From: Polytrichum commune
Taxonomy: Eukaryota > Streptophyta > Polytrichopsida > Polytrichales > Polytrichaceae
Reading direction: 5' to 3'
NCBI GenBank assembly: GCA_950295325.1
Contig: OX485805.1
Coordinates: forward strand, 45,408,758-45,472,757
DNA length: 64,000 nt
Shown: positions 11,101 through 20,950 of the stretch, one piece after another
How the letters are laid out: each line of letters starts with the position of its first letter
Position numbering within the stretch: the stretch's first letter is position 1
Notes under the pieces: model-generated
Seen by the model: the letters and a program-made list of their open reading frames with translations, nothing else
Database searches by the model: none
Told to the model about the DNA's origin: nothing
Program-made: the position numbers and the translations under genes

Positions 11101-14100
11101 CTCGAATCCCTACCTGAGAATCGTAGGACACCCAATGTTAAAAAAACTAGGGTTTCCAGATTCTTATGTTTGTTCTGAAATGATTATATTTGTTCCCACC
11201 GTGCACGCCCATCTTCTACCTATATATGTTCCTTCCATCCCTACATGGTTCCTCAGAAACCAAAGAGAAAATCTATCCAAGTTTTTATCAATGTTGAGCG
11301 GGTATTAGAAATGGCACCAACTCCCCGCCAGTTATCAGGGTGTGGTTATTTGAATTCATGACTGCGGTTCTCAGATTTCAAACATTGGGAGTCGACTCAT
11401 AACCTTGGTTCTAAGAAATTCGAAACCCAATAAGAAATAACCGTTTTCAAAAACCTCGGTTCTTTGTCGGTTCTTTCATGGAAACCGCAGGGTCTTTGAA
11501 TTCTTTCTGAAAACGGGGACCAGAGGTTCTTTTCCAAAACCCTGGAACTGGAGGTTCTTTGATTCGCGTTGTCCTCTGAACCGAAACAGGAGATTTTTAA
11601 CAGAATCAAATACCCGCCCCAACACTGAATGTGTATTTTTTGTTTTCCCACTGTATGCGGAAGAGAAATGCTTGCGTATCTTTACCTTTCATGACATTGG
11701 GCCCTCGGATCCAGAGCTCGCCTTGCTGGCCAGGGGCCATCCATGTGTGTGAAATCGGATCCACTACAACAGCCTCCAGGTTCGGCATCAGCACACCAGC
11801 TGAACCAAAATGGTCAGCAAATTCAGGCGCGTCTCCGGGTGTGGCTGATCCCACGCCGCATGATTCCGTCATACCATAGCCCTGAACCCAAATGCTTTGT
11901 CTACAGCTTTAGTCTTTAATTAAGTAAGGTCTACAATTAGGGTGGGTTCGCATTTACAGTCCGGGTCCAAAGCACCTCTTAATGGACCTTACTTTTGGAC
12001 TTAAGATCGGACGCCAACCTTGACGATTGGTTTCTCAAACTGTGAGGAGTGTTTTCTTGAGGGATAACCGTGAAGACTTGCCAGGAGGAAAGTGATGCCA
12101 CATTAACGCCACCTCATTTTATTTTTTCCTTTAGACCCAGACCCGAATGTAAACTCCTCGGGTCCCAAATTTCACTCTTGACTGATAGGATCACGCGATG
12201 CTGGAGTGTCTGTGGACTGTAGTGTGAACCCACCCTAATTCGCTTATTTGTTCATGGGAATTATGGTTGAACACAATGTGAACAATGTGAGTATTACAAG
12301 TCTAATTGTGGGACGTGTTTTGTAGTTGTTTTGTTTAACTGCACTAAGATTGGTGGGGAAAAAACAATTTCTTTCTGGACTTCAGTTCATTTAACCATGT
12401 GAACCGCAAGGTGGAAGCACCCTTTGCAAGTGGTCTTGAACCAACATGTGGATAGTTGTCTGTAGCCCGTACAGAATACAAACCCCAAGTACGCTAGTCA
12501 CCTCAACACTTCGATGCTTGAGAAGTGATAGGGTAACAGCCACTACCACCACTTTAATGGGGCACTCGCGACAAGTAAGGGGACCACAAATATGGGAGGA
12601 CCTTGTTAAAGTGATGTGTCATATGCACGGGTGCAACAGGTTGGGCCAGCACATGTCCATACCAGTACATTACATGGACTCGAGAACCCCAAAGGCCGGA
12701 AGACCTGAGTAGGCCTAGATCGATGGTGGAGGAGGTCAAGGGTTTTCTATGGAGAAGAATCCTCTCCCCCAGTCCCGGAATGCCCCCTTAGGAGCCAAAA
12801 CCGTTTATGTAGGCTTCTACTTATCCTGGTTCATGGTGAGAAATTGAGTGGCTCCATCTTGAAATGGTGGAAACTGAAATGTCGACAATGGCAAAATACA
12901 TGAGGGACCTTGTTCAAGAAGACTTCTCCTTTGCACTTGAGCCATGTCATCAAAGGATACTTCACTTTTGGTCATGACACATATTCCCTTTTCAGTTTTG
13001 GTCCTTTTGCTAAATCATTTTGGCTAGGGAGAGAGGAACATGTGATTTACAGAAACCCAAAATACTTCTGGGAGATAGAATTTTGCCAGTCATCACGCCC
13101 TCCGTAGGCTTCGATCACGGTCGGTGAGGATTAAGTGGCTCGATGTAATATCGTGGAGAATGTGTAACACTAGTTTAGACCCATGGCATCCCGGTCCATT
13201 GCACATGTGCATATGAATTATGAGTTATGAATCACTTTCACGTGTGGTCCAAGCCTAAGCCTGCTACCTCACCGATTCCATTAGGAATTGCTCTCTTACT
13301 CCTGAATCCAGGCTAGGATTTTGGAGCAACAAAGAGGCTCAGAGTCTCCGTTGTTCATGTTTTCAACCCTGCTGAGTGATGTTACAATCAGTGAGCTGAA
13401 AATGGACAGAAAACAATAGCAAGAGAATTTAGTGCAGTTCACCTGGAGGAGCTTGGCATTCGGGAAACGTTGGGCGCATCGGGCCAAGAGATCCTCCCCG
13501 AGAGGTGCGGCGCCACATCCGATATTCTGCAACGAGCTCATGTCATACTTCATCACCACGTCTTGCTTGATCATCAAAAGGAGGATGGGGGGCACAAGAG
13601 GAGCGGCCGTGATTCTGTATTTTTGGATCGCCTCAAGCATTGCGAGGAAATCGAACCGCGGGAGCATGACGACGGTGCTCCCGCGAGCCACGTTCGCTAG
13701 GGTTACCATCAAACCAAACACATGGAACATGGGAAGAAGGTGCAAGACAACACTGTTTAATCCCGCGTCCACTCGCTCACTCGTCATGATCGAGCACATG
13801 GCGATGATGTTGCGGTGCGTAAGCACGACGCCCTTGCTCTCCCCCGTAGTGCCCGAAGAAAAGAGGATCAGCGCGCTGTCGTCTTGGTGCAATTGTGTTC
13901 TGCAGAAGCAAAGACAATTACAAGATTTTACGTAAATAAAAATAAAAACTCAACGTGAGCAAGCACAGGAACTCCACGGCAATCGTTGTAATGTTGGTTC
14001 ATCACCCTTACCATCATCACAAGCAAGCCGGAGTCTAGTCCGGAGTGGCATTCACACAGATTCCATTGACGCAACCCTCCATAACCAACTAAAGATCCCC

Positions 14101-16239
14101 CGAAAAACCATGTATGAATGGATAAAATAAATTCGCCTCATTGCTCCTTAAACCCAAGGCCTTAACCAGATCCCATGCGCGACCTTCCAAGCATTTGATT
14201 TCCGGTGCACCCTACAACCTATGATCCACTCCACTCAATTTTCAATCTTAGTGGGGAATAGTACTCAGATGGGTGACCTTCCTAGCACTTGATTTCCGGT
14301 GCACATTTCCGGTGCTTATGATCCACTCACTCATAGCGGGGTAGTGGGGTAGTCCATGTGAACCAACCGATCGCGCCCATTCAAGGTGTTCACCTTCGAA
14401 AGGAGGCAGTAGTTGTCAGGGGGCCTCTAATTCTCAGAATGCCCGTTTTGAGGTTACATGTAGACTTAGACTGACTTGAAAATGAAGAAGCAACACCATA
14501 ATGCACACCGGTGGCAACATCGGAGTCGTCTTCCCTTTTCTTCCTTTTTTTCACCATGCTAATGCTTTAATAAAACGTCACCTTGAGAACCACCGAACCC
14601 TAAATTATCCCCCCAACCATCAAGAACAAATGAGATTGTCACCTTGGAAGGTTACGGGGATCGGCCAAGAGCAAGTCCGAATATCGAAGCAGAGGTTTAC
14701 TGCCTTCATTCAATTTCGTCTCCTTGTCTCCAATTAAGAGGACTGGTAAGTTGGAGTCCATTACCTTGCCGAGAAGCTCAGGGACCGAAATGATGAGTTT
14801 CGCACCTGTAAATCCATCCGTAGGTTGGTGAGAATTATGTACAATTTCACATCTCAGGGGGGCAATTATGTGTAGCACCCAGAGGGGTCAGAATCTTTAG
14901 ATCATGTATTGGAGTTGCTAAGAGGCATTGTTTTGGTGTTATATTATAAGCAATTATGAAGACTAAAAATTCTAGAAAATTTCACTAACCTTCATAGGGA
15001 CTGAAAAATAAATACCTAGAGTCTGGATGGTGAGCCTTGCTTTAGATTTTATTTTTTATTTTTCACTTCTGATTAGTTCTTGAAACATCGACACTTGAAG
15101 GTGTGAAATGGTATCACTGCATTCCTCTCGATGCTCTCTTCCCAACCAAATCATCAATGCACTCTTCTAAAGAGGAGAAGTACCACCCCAAGTCTCACAT
15201 TTGCCATGCTCGAAGCGACCCAAACGTAACAAAATGCAATTTTCTTTCAACCCCTGCACAAGTGTGCCCTAGAGGCCGCCAAAAACAATTTTGCTGAGGA
15301 CAACATTTTTAATCTACGGCCCTCGTCTACATTTGGAAGCATAAGCCTCCTCTAATTCAGACACAAATGCTATCAATGGACTCCTCACAATGCCCTCGTC
15401 CCAACCAATCCATCAATCCATTAGAAGCAGCAGTAGAACTGATTTTAAAAACAACACATTACAAAATGCAACGTTCATTCTTCTAACTGCTGCACAAGAA
15501 TACTCAAAAGACTTAGAACCAACACCTATCAAAATGCAACTTTTCTTCTTTCCAATTGCTGCACAAAAATACCCAACAGGCTATCCAAAAAAAATTGCAT
15601 ATGAGGACAACATTTATAACCTGCGCCCCTCATCTGCATTTGAAAGATCATACCTCCTCTACTTCAGACACAAGTGGTATCCATGGACTCCTCACAATGC
15701 CCTCTTCCCAACCAAACCATCAATCCGTTAAAAAGCAGCAGTATAACTGATTTGGAACCGAGACTCAACAAAATGCAAATTATTAGTGATTTTGCAAGTG
15801 CTGCATGCCAAAACACAATTTTTCTGAGGACAAGGTTTTTCTAACCTGCGGCTTTCAATTGCTTCTTGATCTCCCCATTGGTGTTCAACGGATTCAAAGC
15901 AGTGACAACACCCCCCAATGAAATGGTGGCCAAGAGTAGAATAGCGAACTCGATGGAATTTGGGGCAAGGATGCACACAACATCCGATTTTTGGACATTG
16001 AGGCGCTGAGAGAGACCAGCTGCCACAGTACGCACAGATTTCTCAAGCTCCTTGAAACTGAGTTCAGTACCTTTGATGGCATCAATAACTGCAACCCGGT
16101 CCCTGTACTTCAATGGTACAAACAAGAAGGTCAACAGGTCCACCTCCTTCGAGGGTAAGAATGCCTCAGGCAGCTTGCTGTGGTAAATCTTTGTTTTGGA
16201 GCAGTACCCACTTACAGGATCCACTCCTTCAATCTCCAT
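8159..16239 (-). CDS. 4-coumarate-CoA-ligase-like acyl-CoA synthetase, eight exons, 548 aa
   Basis: An ATP-dependent acyl/aryl-CoA ligase of the adenylate-forming (ANL) superfamily. It activates a carboxylic acid to the acyl-AMP and then the CoA thioester. Exons (minus): 16239-15846, 14805-14643, 13899-13443, 11881-11686, 10482-10337, 9875-9808, 9232-9130, 8278-8159. All introns are GT-AG and every junction closes in phase to a TAG stop. The start [12 protein letters not shown] aligns with 4CLL amino termini; an upstream in-frame ATG (16344) would add an atypical leader. Box [17 protein letters not shown] lies at about 200-215, GYGMTES at 339-345, GELWIRG at 392-398, TGD at 424-426, hinge VDRLKELIK at 439-447, and the catalytic Lys in TGKVQRREL at about 532. 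The sequence after YGMTE and the GELWIRG box are of the 4CLL/OPCL1 type, not true 4CL (GEICIRG). The end ARPKL resembles a minor peroxisomal PTS1. The substrate is unknown; oxylipin precursors, fatty acids or hydroxycinnamates are all possible. Confidence 0.93.
9408..9655 (+). repeat. Dispersed repeat family D, copy in 4CLL intron 6
   Basis: Lies between 4CLL exons 6 and 7. It matches the reverse complement of 1190-1500 across most of its length, including CATAAAGACACATG, AGATTGGACTACAT, TAGTGAACACAATTAGGAGGA and CATCATAGATT. It is inserted opposite to the gene and does not disturb any splice site I used. Confidence 0.55.
10013..10138. repeat. Inverted repeat in 4CLL intron 5
   Basis: ATATGACGCCTTGT (10013-10026) is exactly complementary to ACAAGGCGTCATAT (10125-10138). 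The 98 bases between could be looped out. It may be a remnant of a foldback element. No target duplication was recognised. Confidence 0.5.
10929..10961 (+). repeat. Interstitial telomere-type repeats (TTTAGGG)
   Basis: Two adjacent TTTAGGG units (10929-10942), a third at 10948-10954 and then a TTTTAGG variant. This is the plant telomere heptamer in a 33-bp interstitial cluster within 4CLL intron 4. Such short tracts are common in plant genomes and need not mark a former chromosome end. Confidence 0.6.
11040..11130 (+). repeat. tRNA-like (SINE head-like) segment
   Basis: An A-box-like GTAGCTACAGAGGGTGG (from about 11049) and a B-box-like AGCTCGAATCC (11099-11109) have roughly the spacing of a tRNA internal promoter. 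The rest does not form a clean cloverleaf. An A-rich patch (about 11140) follows. This fits the head of an old tRNA-derived SINE in 4CLL intron 4, but chance similarity is possible. Confidence 0.35.
11940..12235. mobile_element. 296-bp MITE in 4CLL intron 3
   Basis: Terminal inverted repeats GGGTGGGTTCGCATTTACAG and GGGTGGGTTCACACTACAG (right end, reverse complement), with TA immediately outside each end (11938-11939, 12236-12237). The termini and TA duplication fit a Tc1/mariner-type MITE. AATT also borders both ends if the repeat is taken one base longer. It lies wholly inside the intron and leaves the splice sites intact. Confidence 0.7.
14160..14345 (+). pseudogene. 5S rRNA-like fragment with a duplicated segment
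   Basis: The stretch 14257-14280 (ATAGTACTCAGATGGGTGACC and on) closely matches the 3' half of plant 5S rRNA (AGTAGTACTAGGATGGGTGACCT), including the box C internal promoter region. The downstream CTAGCACTTGATTTCCGGTGCAC then diverges. A similar block (CTTCCAAGCATTTGATTTCCGGTGCAC..ATGATCCACTC) lies about 100 bp upstream, so the fragment is partly repeated. It lies in 4CLL intron 2. It may be a 5S pseudogene or part of a 5S-derived SINE. Confidence 0.45.
15100..15845 (-). repeat. Degenerate triplication in 4CLL intron 1 reaching the exon 1 donor
   Basis: Three imperfect copies share the order CTCTTCCCAACCAA (15136, 15395, 15702), AACAAAATGCAA, TGCACAAG and GAGGACAA (15296, 15603, 15826). Spacing is uneven, about 220-310 bp. 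The copy nearest exon 1 ends at the splice donor (read on plus as CTAACCTGCGG). The other two carry donor-like relatives (ATAACCTGCG and TAATCTACGG). The intron therefore seems to have grown by tandem duplication that included the 5' splice site. Confidence 0.6.
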
Positions 16240-16960
16240 GGCCCTTAAAAAACACTCACCAAATTGTTGCCTTTTGGATAGTAATTTCAGCTGTGACAAG
16301 AACAAATTTAATTGTGAGTATAAGTATCGATGTTCAAATGACATGTACAGATAAAGGTAACTTACAAAGTGGAACCATATGATGACAATAGAGCGAGATG
16401 ATGGTTAATAAACCAAAGCTGTGAGAGTTACACGCATGCTCAATACAAAGCAATCAAAAATAAATAAATAACTCACAAAATTGCCGATTGGATTTCCAAA
16501 CAACTTAGTTGATGATGCCCACCTTCTTCAATTTCTTCTCTCACTTGCTGCCCACCTTACGGGTTCACCTAAAAATCTGGTTGCACTTCTACTCAGTTGT
16601 GACAAGCTTTTTTTTTAAAAGGTTCTTGTAAGTACAAGTATTGATGTCCGTAAGAAAAGTACAGATCCTACTATTTACAAAGCATCAAAAGGATCCACTC
16701 CTTCAATCTCCCACCAAAAAAAAAAAAATCCCAAAATCGGTGATGGCATTCAAAAAATTAATTGATGGTGCCCACTTCTCAAATTCGTGTCACACTTGCC
16801 GATGCTGTTTTTGCTGCCCACCTTCTTCTGAAGCACCCAGAAATTTGGGGTACCTTCTACTCAGCTGTGACAGGATTAAGAAAAACTGTTCTTGTAAGTA
16901 TCGATGTTCAGAAGGACACTTACAAGATAGAGGTAACCTAAAAAGTATACCGTAAAATAA
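16240..16960 (-). repeat. Imperfect tandem repeats at the 5' end of the 4CLL gene
   Basis: Three related segments carry (C)AGYTGTGACA (about 16289, 16595, 16862), GTAAGTAYNAGTATYGATGT-like words and GTAACYTA. The middle one also has GGATCCACTCCTTCAATCTCC (about 16690), which is the antisense of the MEIEGVD start codons at 16217-16237. The 5' UTR/promoter region and the start of exon 1 were therefore tandemly duplicated and have decayed. Confidence 0.55.
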
Positions 16961-18170
16961 CAAGCAAGAGATATAGGTGATTCGAAGATTTTATAGTAAC
17001 ATACTCAAAGTAATTTAAAGGAAGCAAGCACGGACTGGAAATAAGTAGAAAACAAATCACACACGTGGCAAGCCATTTGAACAGGGGCGATCAACAACAA
17101 TCCTCACTCACTTCATCATCAGTTCCAAGAAAAATGGGTATAACTTATCCTAGTCTTGAGTGTAAGCTAAATCTGCAGAGACGGTAGGGAAGCAAATTGT
17201 TGTGCAGCAAAAAAACAACAAACAGGTGGACTGCAAATCCTTGGCAGGCTACCCAAAGTGGATGTTATCCCTGTCAGGAGTTTCTTCTAAATCTCCAGAG
17301 GTAACGGGAAGAATCAAGCAAATTGTTGTGTAGAAAAAACATTTGTCAGGCAGGTCTTGCCCTAAACTCGCCTCCTAACACAGCCACCTCAACAGGGAAA
17401 ACAAAAACAAAAAAACAAAAAAACTACAAACAGGTGGCATGCAAAATCCTTTGAAGCCAAAATCCCCAAGATACACATACCCCACCATTACCCTCCAATC
17501 TTCCAACAAACTCCAAAACCCCACCTTGCTCAGATCTCCAGTGCTTCGAGTAGTACTCCTGGGGTTGGATCGTGGCTTGAAATGCTTCCCAGTTTTCTAC
17601 TCAGAAAACACCACCTGCTCCTTTTCATTGCGCACATGCCGGACTCCGAACTCCCAAACACTTCATCAGTCAAGCTTGAAAGCGTTTGAATTGCCGAGTA
17701 ACTTCCTGGAGCTGCCCATTTATTACACGTGAGTCAAATCTGATCAGCACAAGCTGAATACCTCGAAGTGTTCTACCATCAACTTCACCGCCAAAAGGTC
17801 ATTCCTTCCTTAAGTCCTTCCTCCGCCCAATGTTAAAGTTCAGTAAGTAGGGGAGCCTTGAGCTACATGAATGAAATGAATGAATGAATGAATGAAGCTC
17901 TTCGAGACAACCTTTGAGCTCCGGAGATCCCTGCTGCTCTTCTCAGTATCCCAGATCTCAGTCTCAGGAACAATTTTGGCCTACTAAATTTTTATGTCTG
18001 TAAGTTAGTCAGTGTAAAGTAAGCCCCGGAATCTTCAACAGTGTTACCAGCTACATTTACTATCCAGTCAAAATGGGAAGACTCATAAAATGATTGGCAA
18101 CGATTCATCCCAATTTAAGCTCACTAGACAACTTTAGGGTCATTCACCCTGATTTAGAATTTGGCATGGC
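16961..18170. other. Intergenic, probable upstream region of the 4CLL gene
   Basis: No gene seen. A few short direct repeats (AAATTGTTGTG..AGCAAA; AACAGGTGG) occur around 17190-17440, and a GAAT microsatellite at about 17872-17895. The open frame at 17439-17732 has no recognisable content. Confidence 0.45.
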
Positions 18171-18612
18171 GGATGTTAAACTCCCCCTATGAACTTTTAG
18201 GGGGAGGGGTCTAGGCTGGGAGAAGGCCCAGGGCCGTGACCAACAATCTCTTAGGGCAGCCCTCGACAAGAATCTGAACAAAAAATAATAAGAAGAAAAA
18301 GAAGAAGAAGAAAATAAAATTAACTCGACCGAAAGAAGTGTTGCTTGCTTACCTGCCTCATTTCAGAAGAAAACTTCTCCTTGCATTTTTGAAGGCCGCT
18401 TGTCCACAAAACCCATACTGAGTGCACCTCACCTTCAAGGTCCAGAATCCAGTACGTATGTGTTCACTTCCACTCAATTAATGAGCAATTGACTAGGATT
18501 TCATTTCTGATGGGAAATTGTCAATAAAACATGCAATTAACTTGGTTGTTATTAATATTAGCAAAAATCCTCATTAGCATTGAGGTTATGATTTGAAATT
18601 GAAATATTGTGT
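18171..18612 (+). mobile_element. One-armed copy of the 999-bp foldback family
   Basis: From GGATGTTAAACTCCCC onward this matches the left arm of the element at 25324-26322: GAACTTTT, GGCCGCTTGTCCACAAAACCCATACTGAGTGCAC, CTTCAAGG, TTCACTTCCA and AATAAAACATGCAATTAACTTGG in the same order. It runs on into the central part (AAGGTTATGA, TTTGAAATTG). The right arm is absent. A GAA-rich stretch (18290-18320) interrupts it. This is an older, truncated relative. Confidence 0.65.
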
Positions 18613-20444
18613 TTTTTTGAGCTAATAGACATTCAAACTAACTAACCTCTCATGTTCCAAAACAAAAGAAACTCAACAGTTTCACCCTACCCCTCCCTCC
18701 CTCGATTCACCCTCCCCCTCTGTATTGTAGGTGACACAAAACTTTACCCCATAATAGGTGTCTTCCTGCTCTTCGAGCTCAAGGGTAAACTTCCTTGGCA
18801 TGTGCACTACTATGCACTTATTCAAGGAACGCTTTCGTCAAGGAAGGTTCCACTACACTTTTGATTTAGTGTGGCATTAATGTTTGTTGTGTCGTGCTAG
18901 TTAGTGTGTTCTATATGACTTGTCATGTAGCAACAAGTGTTATGACACCCTCTCATCTTAGTTGACACCCAGTAATTGTAGGACAAGAAACACGAGTCAA
19001 TGATGAATAACGTGAGTTGTGACACTACATCAATTTTTAATGTGAAACTGCATATGATTCAACGTGGCATTAAATATTGATGTCACATGTTAATTTGAGT
19101 GCAGGCTTTCGTACCTTGTTATGTGGCAACAAGTGTCCTGTGTCACCTTCTTTAGTTACCACCTCAAGTGATTGCAAGATCATTTCAGTGGGGTTGATGA
19201 TGTCTAGGTAGTGTGGGCCACAATAATTTAGGTGTATAGTGTATTTTTACAAAGGCGGGTGAAAATGCAAAGAAAATTTGTATAGTTGGACTAGGTGGCC
19301 TCTTGCTTGTTGAGGTTGGAAGTAAATTTAAATTCATGACAACTACGGTGTTCCATACTTTGTTCGACTAACATATTCATCATCAAGGAAGGTACATTAA
19401 ATAGTTGATTTGGTGTGGAATCGAGGGCCAATTTAAGCTATATCATAATTCCTAAGTCCCAATTTTTGAAGCAGTGTGGCCACACTTAATATGGTTGCAT
19501 ACTAGGTCTCAATCCCTCAGTCCCACGTTTCTACGTTGTGGCAAAGATGCTAGGACTTTGCCTTGGAGTTCGGAAGGCCAAAATATATGACCATGTAAAA
19601 AGTGGTGTACCAATTTAACTTTATGCAAACTTTCACGACTTGCCATGTAGAAACAAGTATCTCATGCCACCTTCTCTAGTTGCCATCTTGATTGATTGCA
19701 TCGTTTACTTGGGCCGATGATGAAAAGGCAATGTGGACCACACTAAATTAGATGCATAATGAACCCCAAGGATTTATGAAGTTTGATTGATTTAACACGT
19801 GGTCTATTTGGACCTAGTCGTAATGAGTTAACAATAAACTTAGGAGGGGGCATGGTTTAATTACAACCCCCCCCCCCCTCCAAGTAGTTTCCATGAACCA
19901 AAACCTTGATTGGGGCCCCATACCAACCACATTCAAGGTGAGAGTACCATCAACTACATTGTAGCACATTGTACGTTGTTCTTTTCCAGTTGATCGTACT
20001 TCGGAATAGAAGGGACTCAATTGGGATGTATTAACCACAAACTATGGGGCCATGTTTGTACTCTTTGCCTTGGGAAGATTGGTGAGGGACTAGCTTAAAG
20101 AGCAACGTGTTTGTACATGACAACGTAAATGAGATAGTTTCATGGGTTAAATTTCTTAGGGCATTGTTGCACCAGACAATCACAAGACCAAAACTATCAT
20201 GCAACCAACACTAGAGGCCTGATAGTGGCCACACCTCTCACACCTCTTACTTTTTCTCCAAGACCGTGTCAGAGGCTTATTGGAGCTTCTTGACCGCTTC
20301 CACACCAGGTTAGGAACTATCCTCAAAAGTAGAATTTGAGCACGGCTAGAATGTTGAGATCAATGTTGGCAGATGATGGACACACACGAGGATAGAAAGC
20401 AGTGGATGGACTTTGAAGAGTGTCGTAGAGGATTTTAGAAGCTA
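18613..20444. repeat. Intergenic; degenerate repeat at 18.9, 19.1 and 19.6 kb
   Basis: Segments near 18905, 19110 and 19635 share CTTGYYATGTRGMAACAAGTRTYYTGYSYCACCTTC followed by GTTGMCAYC and a GATTGCA-like word. Two of them also carry GTGGRCCACAMTAAWTTAG. They are spaced about 205 and 525 bp apart. A run of 12 C lies at 19867-19878. No gene was found. Confidence 0.45.
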
Positions 20445-20950
20445 TGCTAAATAGTCCTATTACTGTGGGCCACAACAATTTTCTAGAGCCCGTGCTAATT
20501 CTTGTAATGAGTATTAGTGCATGCCACATTAATTTTCAATCCACACTAAATTTAAGTAGGAAATTAGCGTGGGCCATAGTATTTGTTTTCATATAAATTT
20601 AATGTGGGTGATTTTTTTGGTGCTACTTTTGTCCTACAAATAATATTCAATGTGTTGGTTGGAAGTCTTTACGAAGACTTAGAGGAAGATTTGGTATCTT
20701 GGACCCATGTTAATTCCACCTCGATTAGAAAATCCATGTGGCCCATGCTAATTATTTCGACACTAATTTTGTACGCACACTATTGTAGGGGGCTCTCTAT
20801 TCCAACAAAAACTAATTACTTTCCCCTCAAATTTTGCCACATGTCATGCTTGCATTTGCCACAACCCACTTGTATCCCACGCAGAAACTACATTTAAGCA
20901 CATATAAAGATGAAACAAGGAGCCTTCTACGGTAATAAGACTATTTAGTG
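20445..20950 (+). mobile_element. TA-flanked MITE, copy B, with an internal insertion
   Basis: Same family as 4216-4575: left end TGCTAAATAGTCCTATTACTG, right end CACTAAATAGTCTTATTACC (reverse complement), TA outside both ends (20443-20444, 20951-20952). It is 146 bp longer than copy A. The extra block at about 20785-20930 is itself bounded by GTAGGGGGCTC and GAGCCTTCTAC, an imperfect inverted pair, and so looks like a second small MITE inserted near the right end. Confidence 0.68.
20785..20930. mobile_element. Small TIR-bounded insertion inside MITE copy B
   Basis: This 146-bp block is absent from copy A at the same position. It starts GTAGGGGGCTCTC and ends GGAGCCTTCTAC (reverse complement GTAGAAGGCTCC). 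The short terminal repeats and its presence/absence between two copies support a nested insertion. The target duplication was not resolved. Confidence 0.45.

Noticed and set aside
13432-13935. Plus-strand open frame of 167 codons
   Set aside because: It is the antisense shadow of 4CLL exon 3, whose minus-strand translation carries the AMP-binding motif.
16240-16344. Longer 4CLL start at an upstream in-frame ATG
   Set aside because: The extra 35 residues resemble no 4CLL leader and lie in the degenerate tandem repeats. [12 protein letters not shown] aligns with the usual start.
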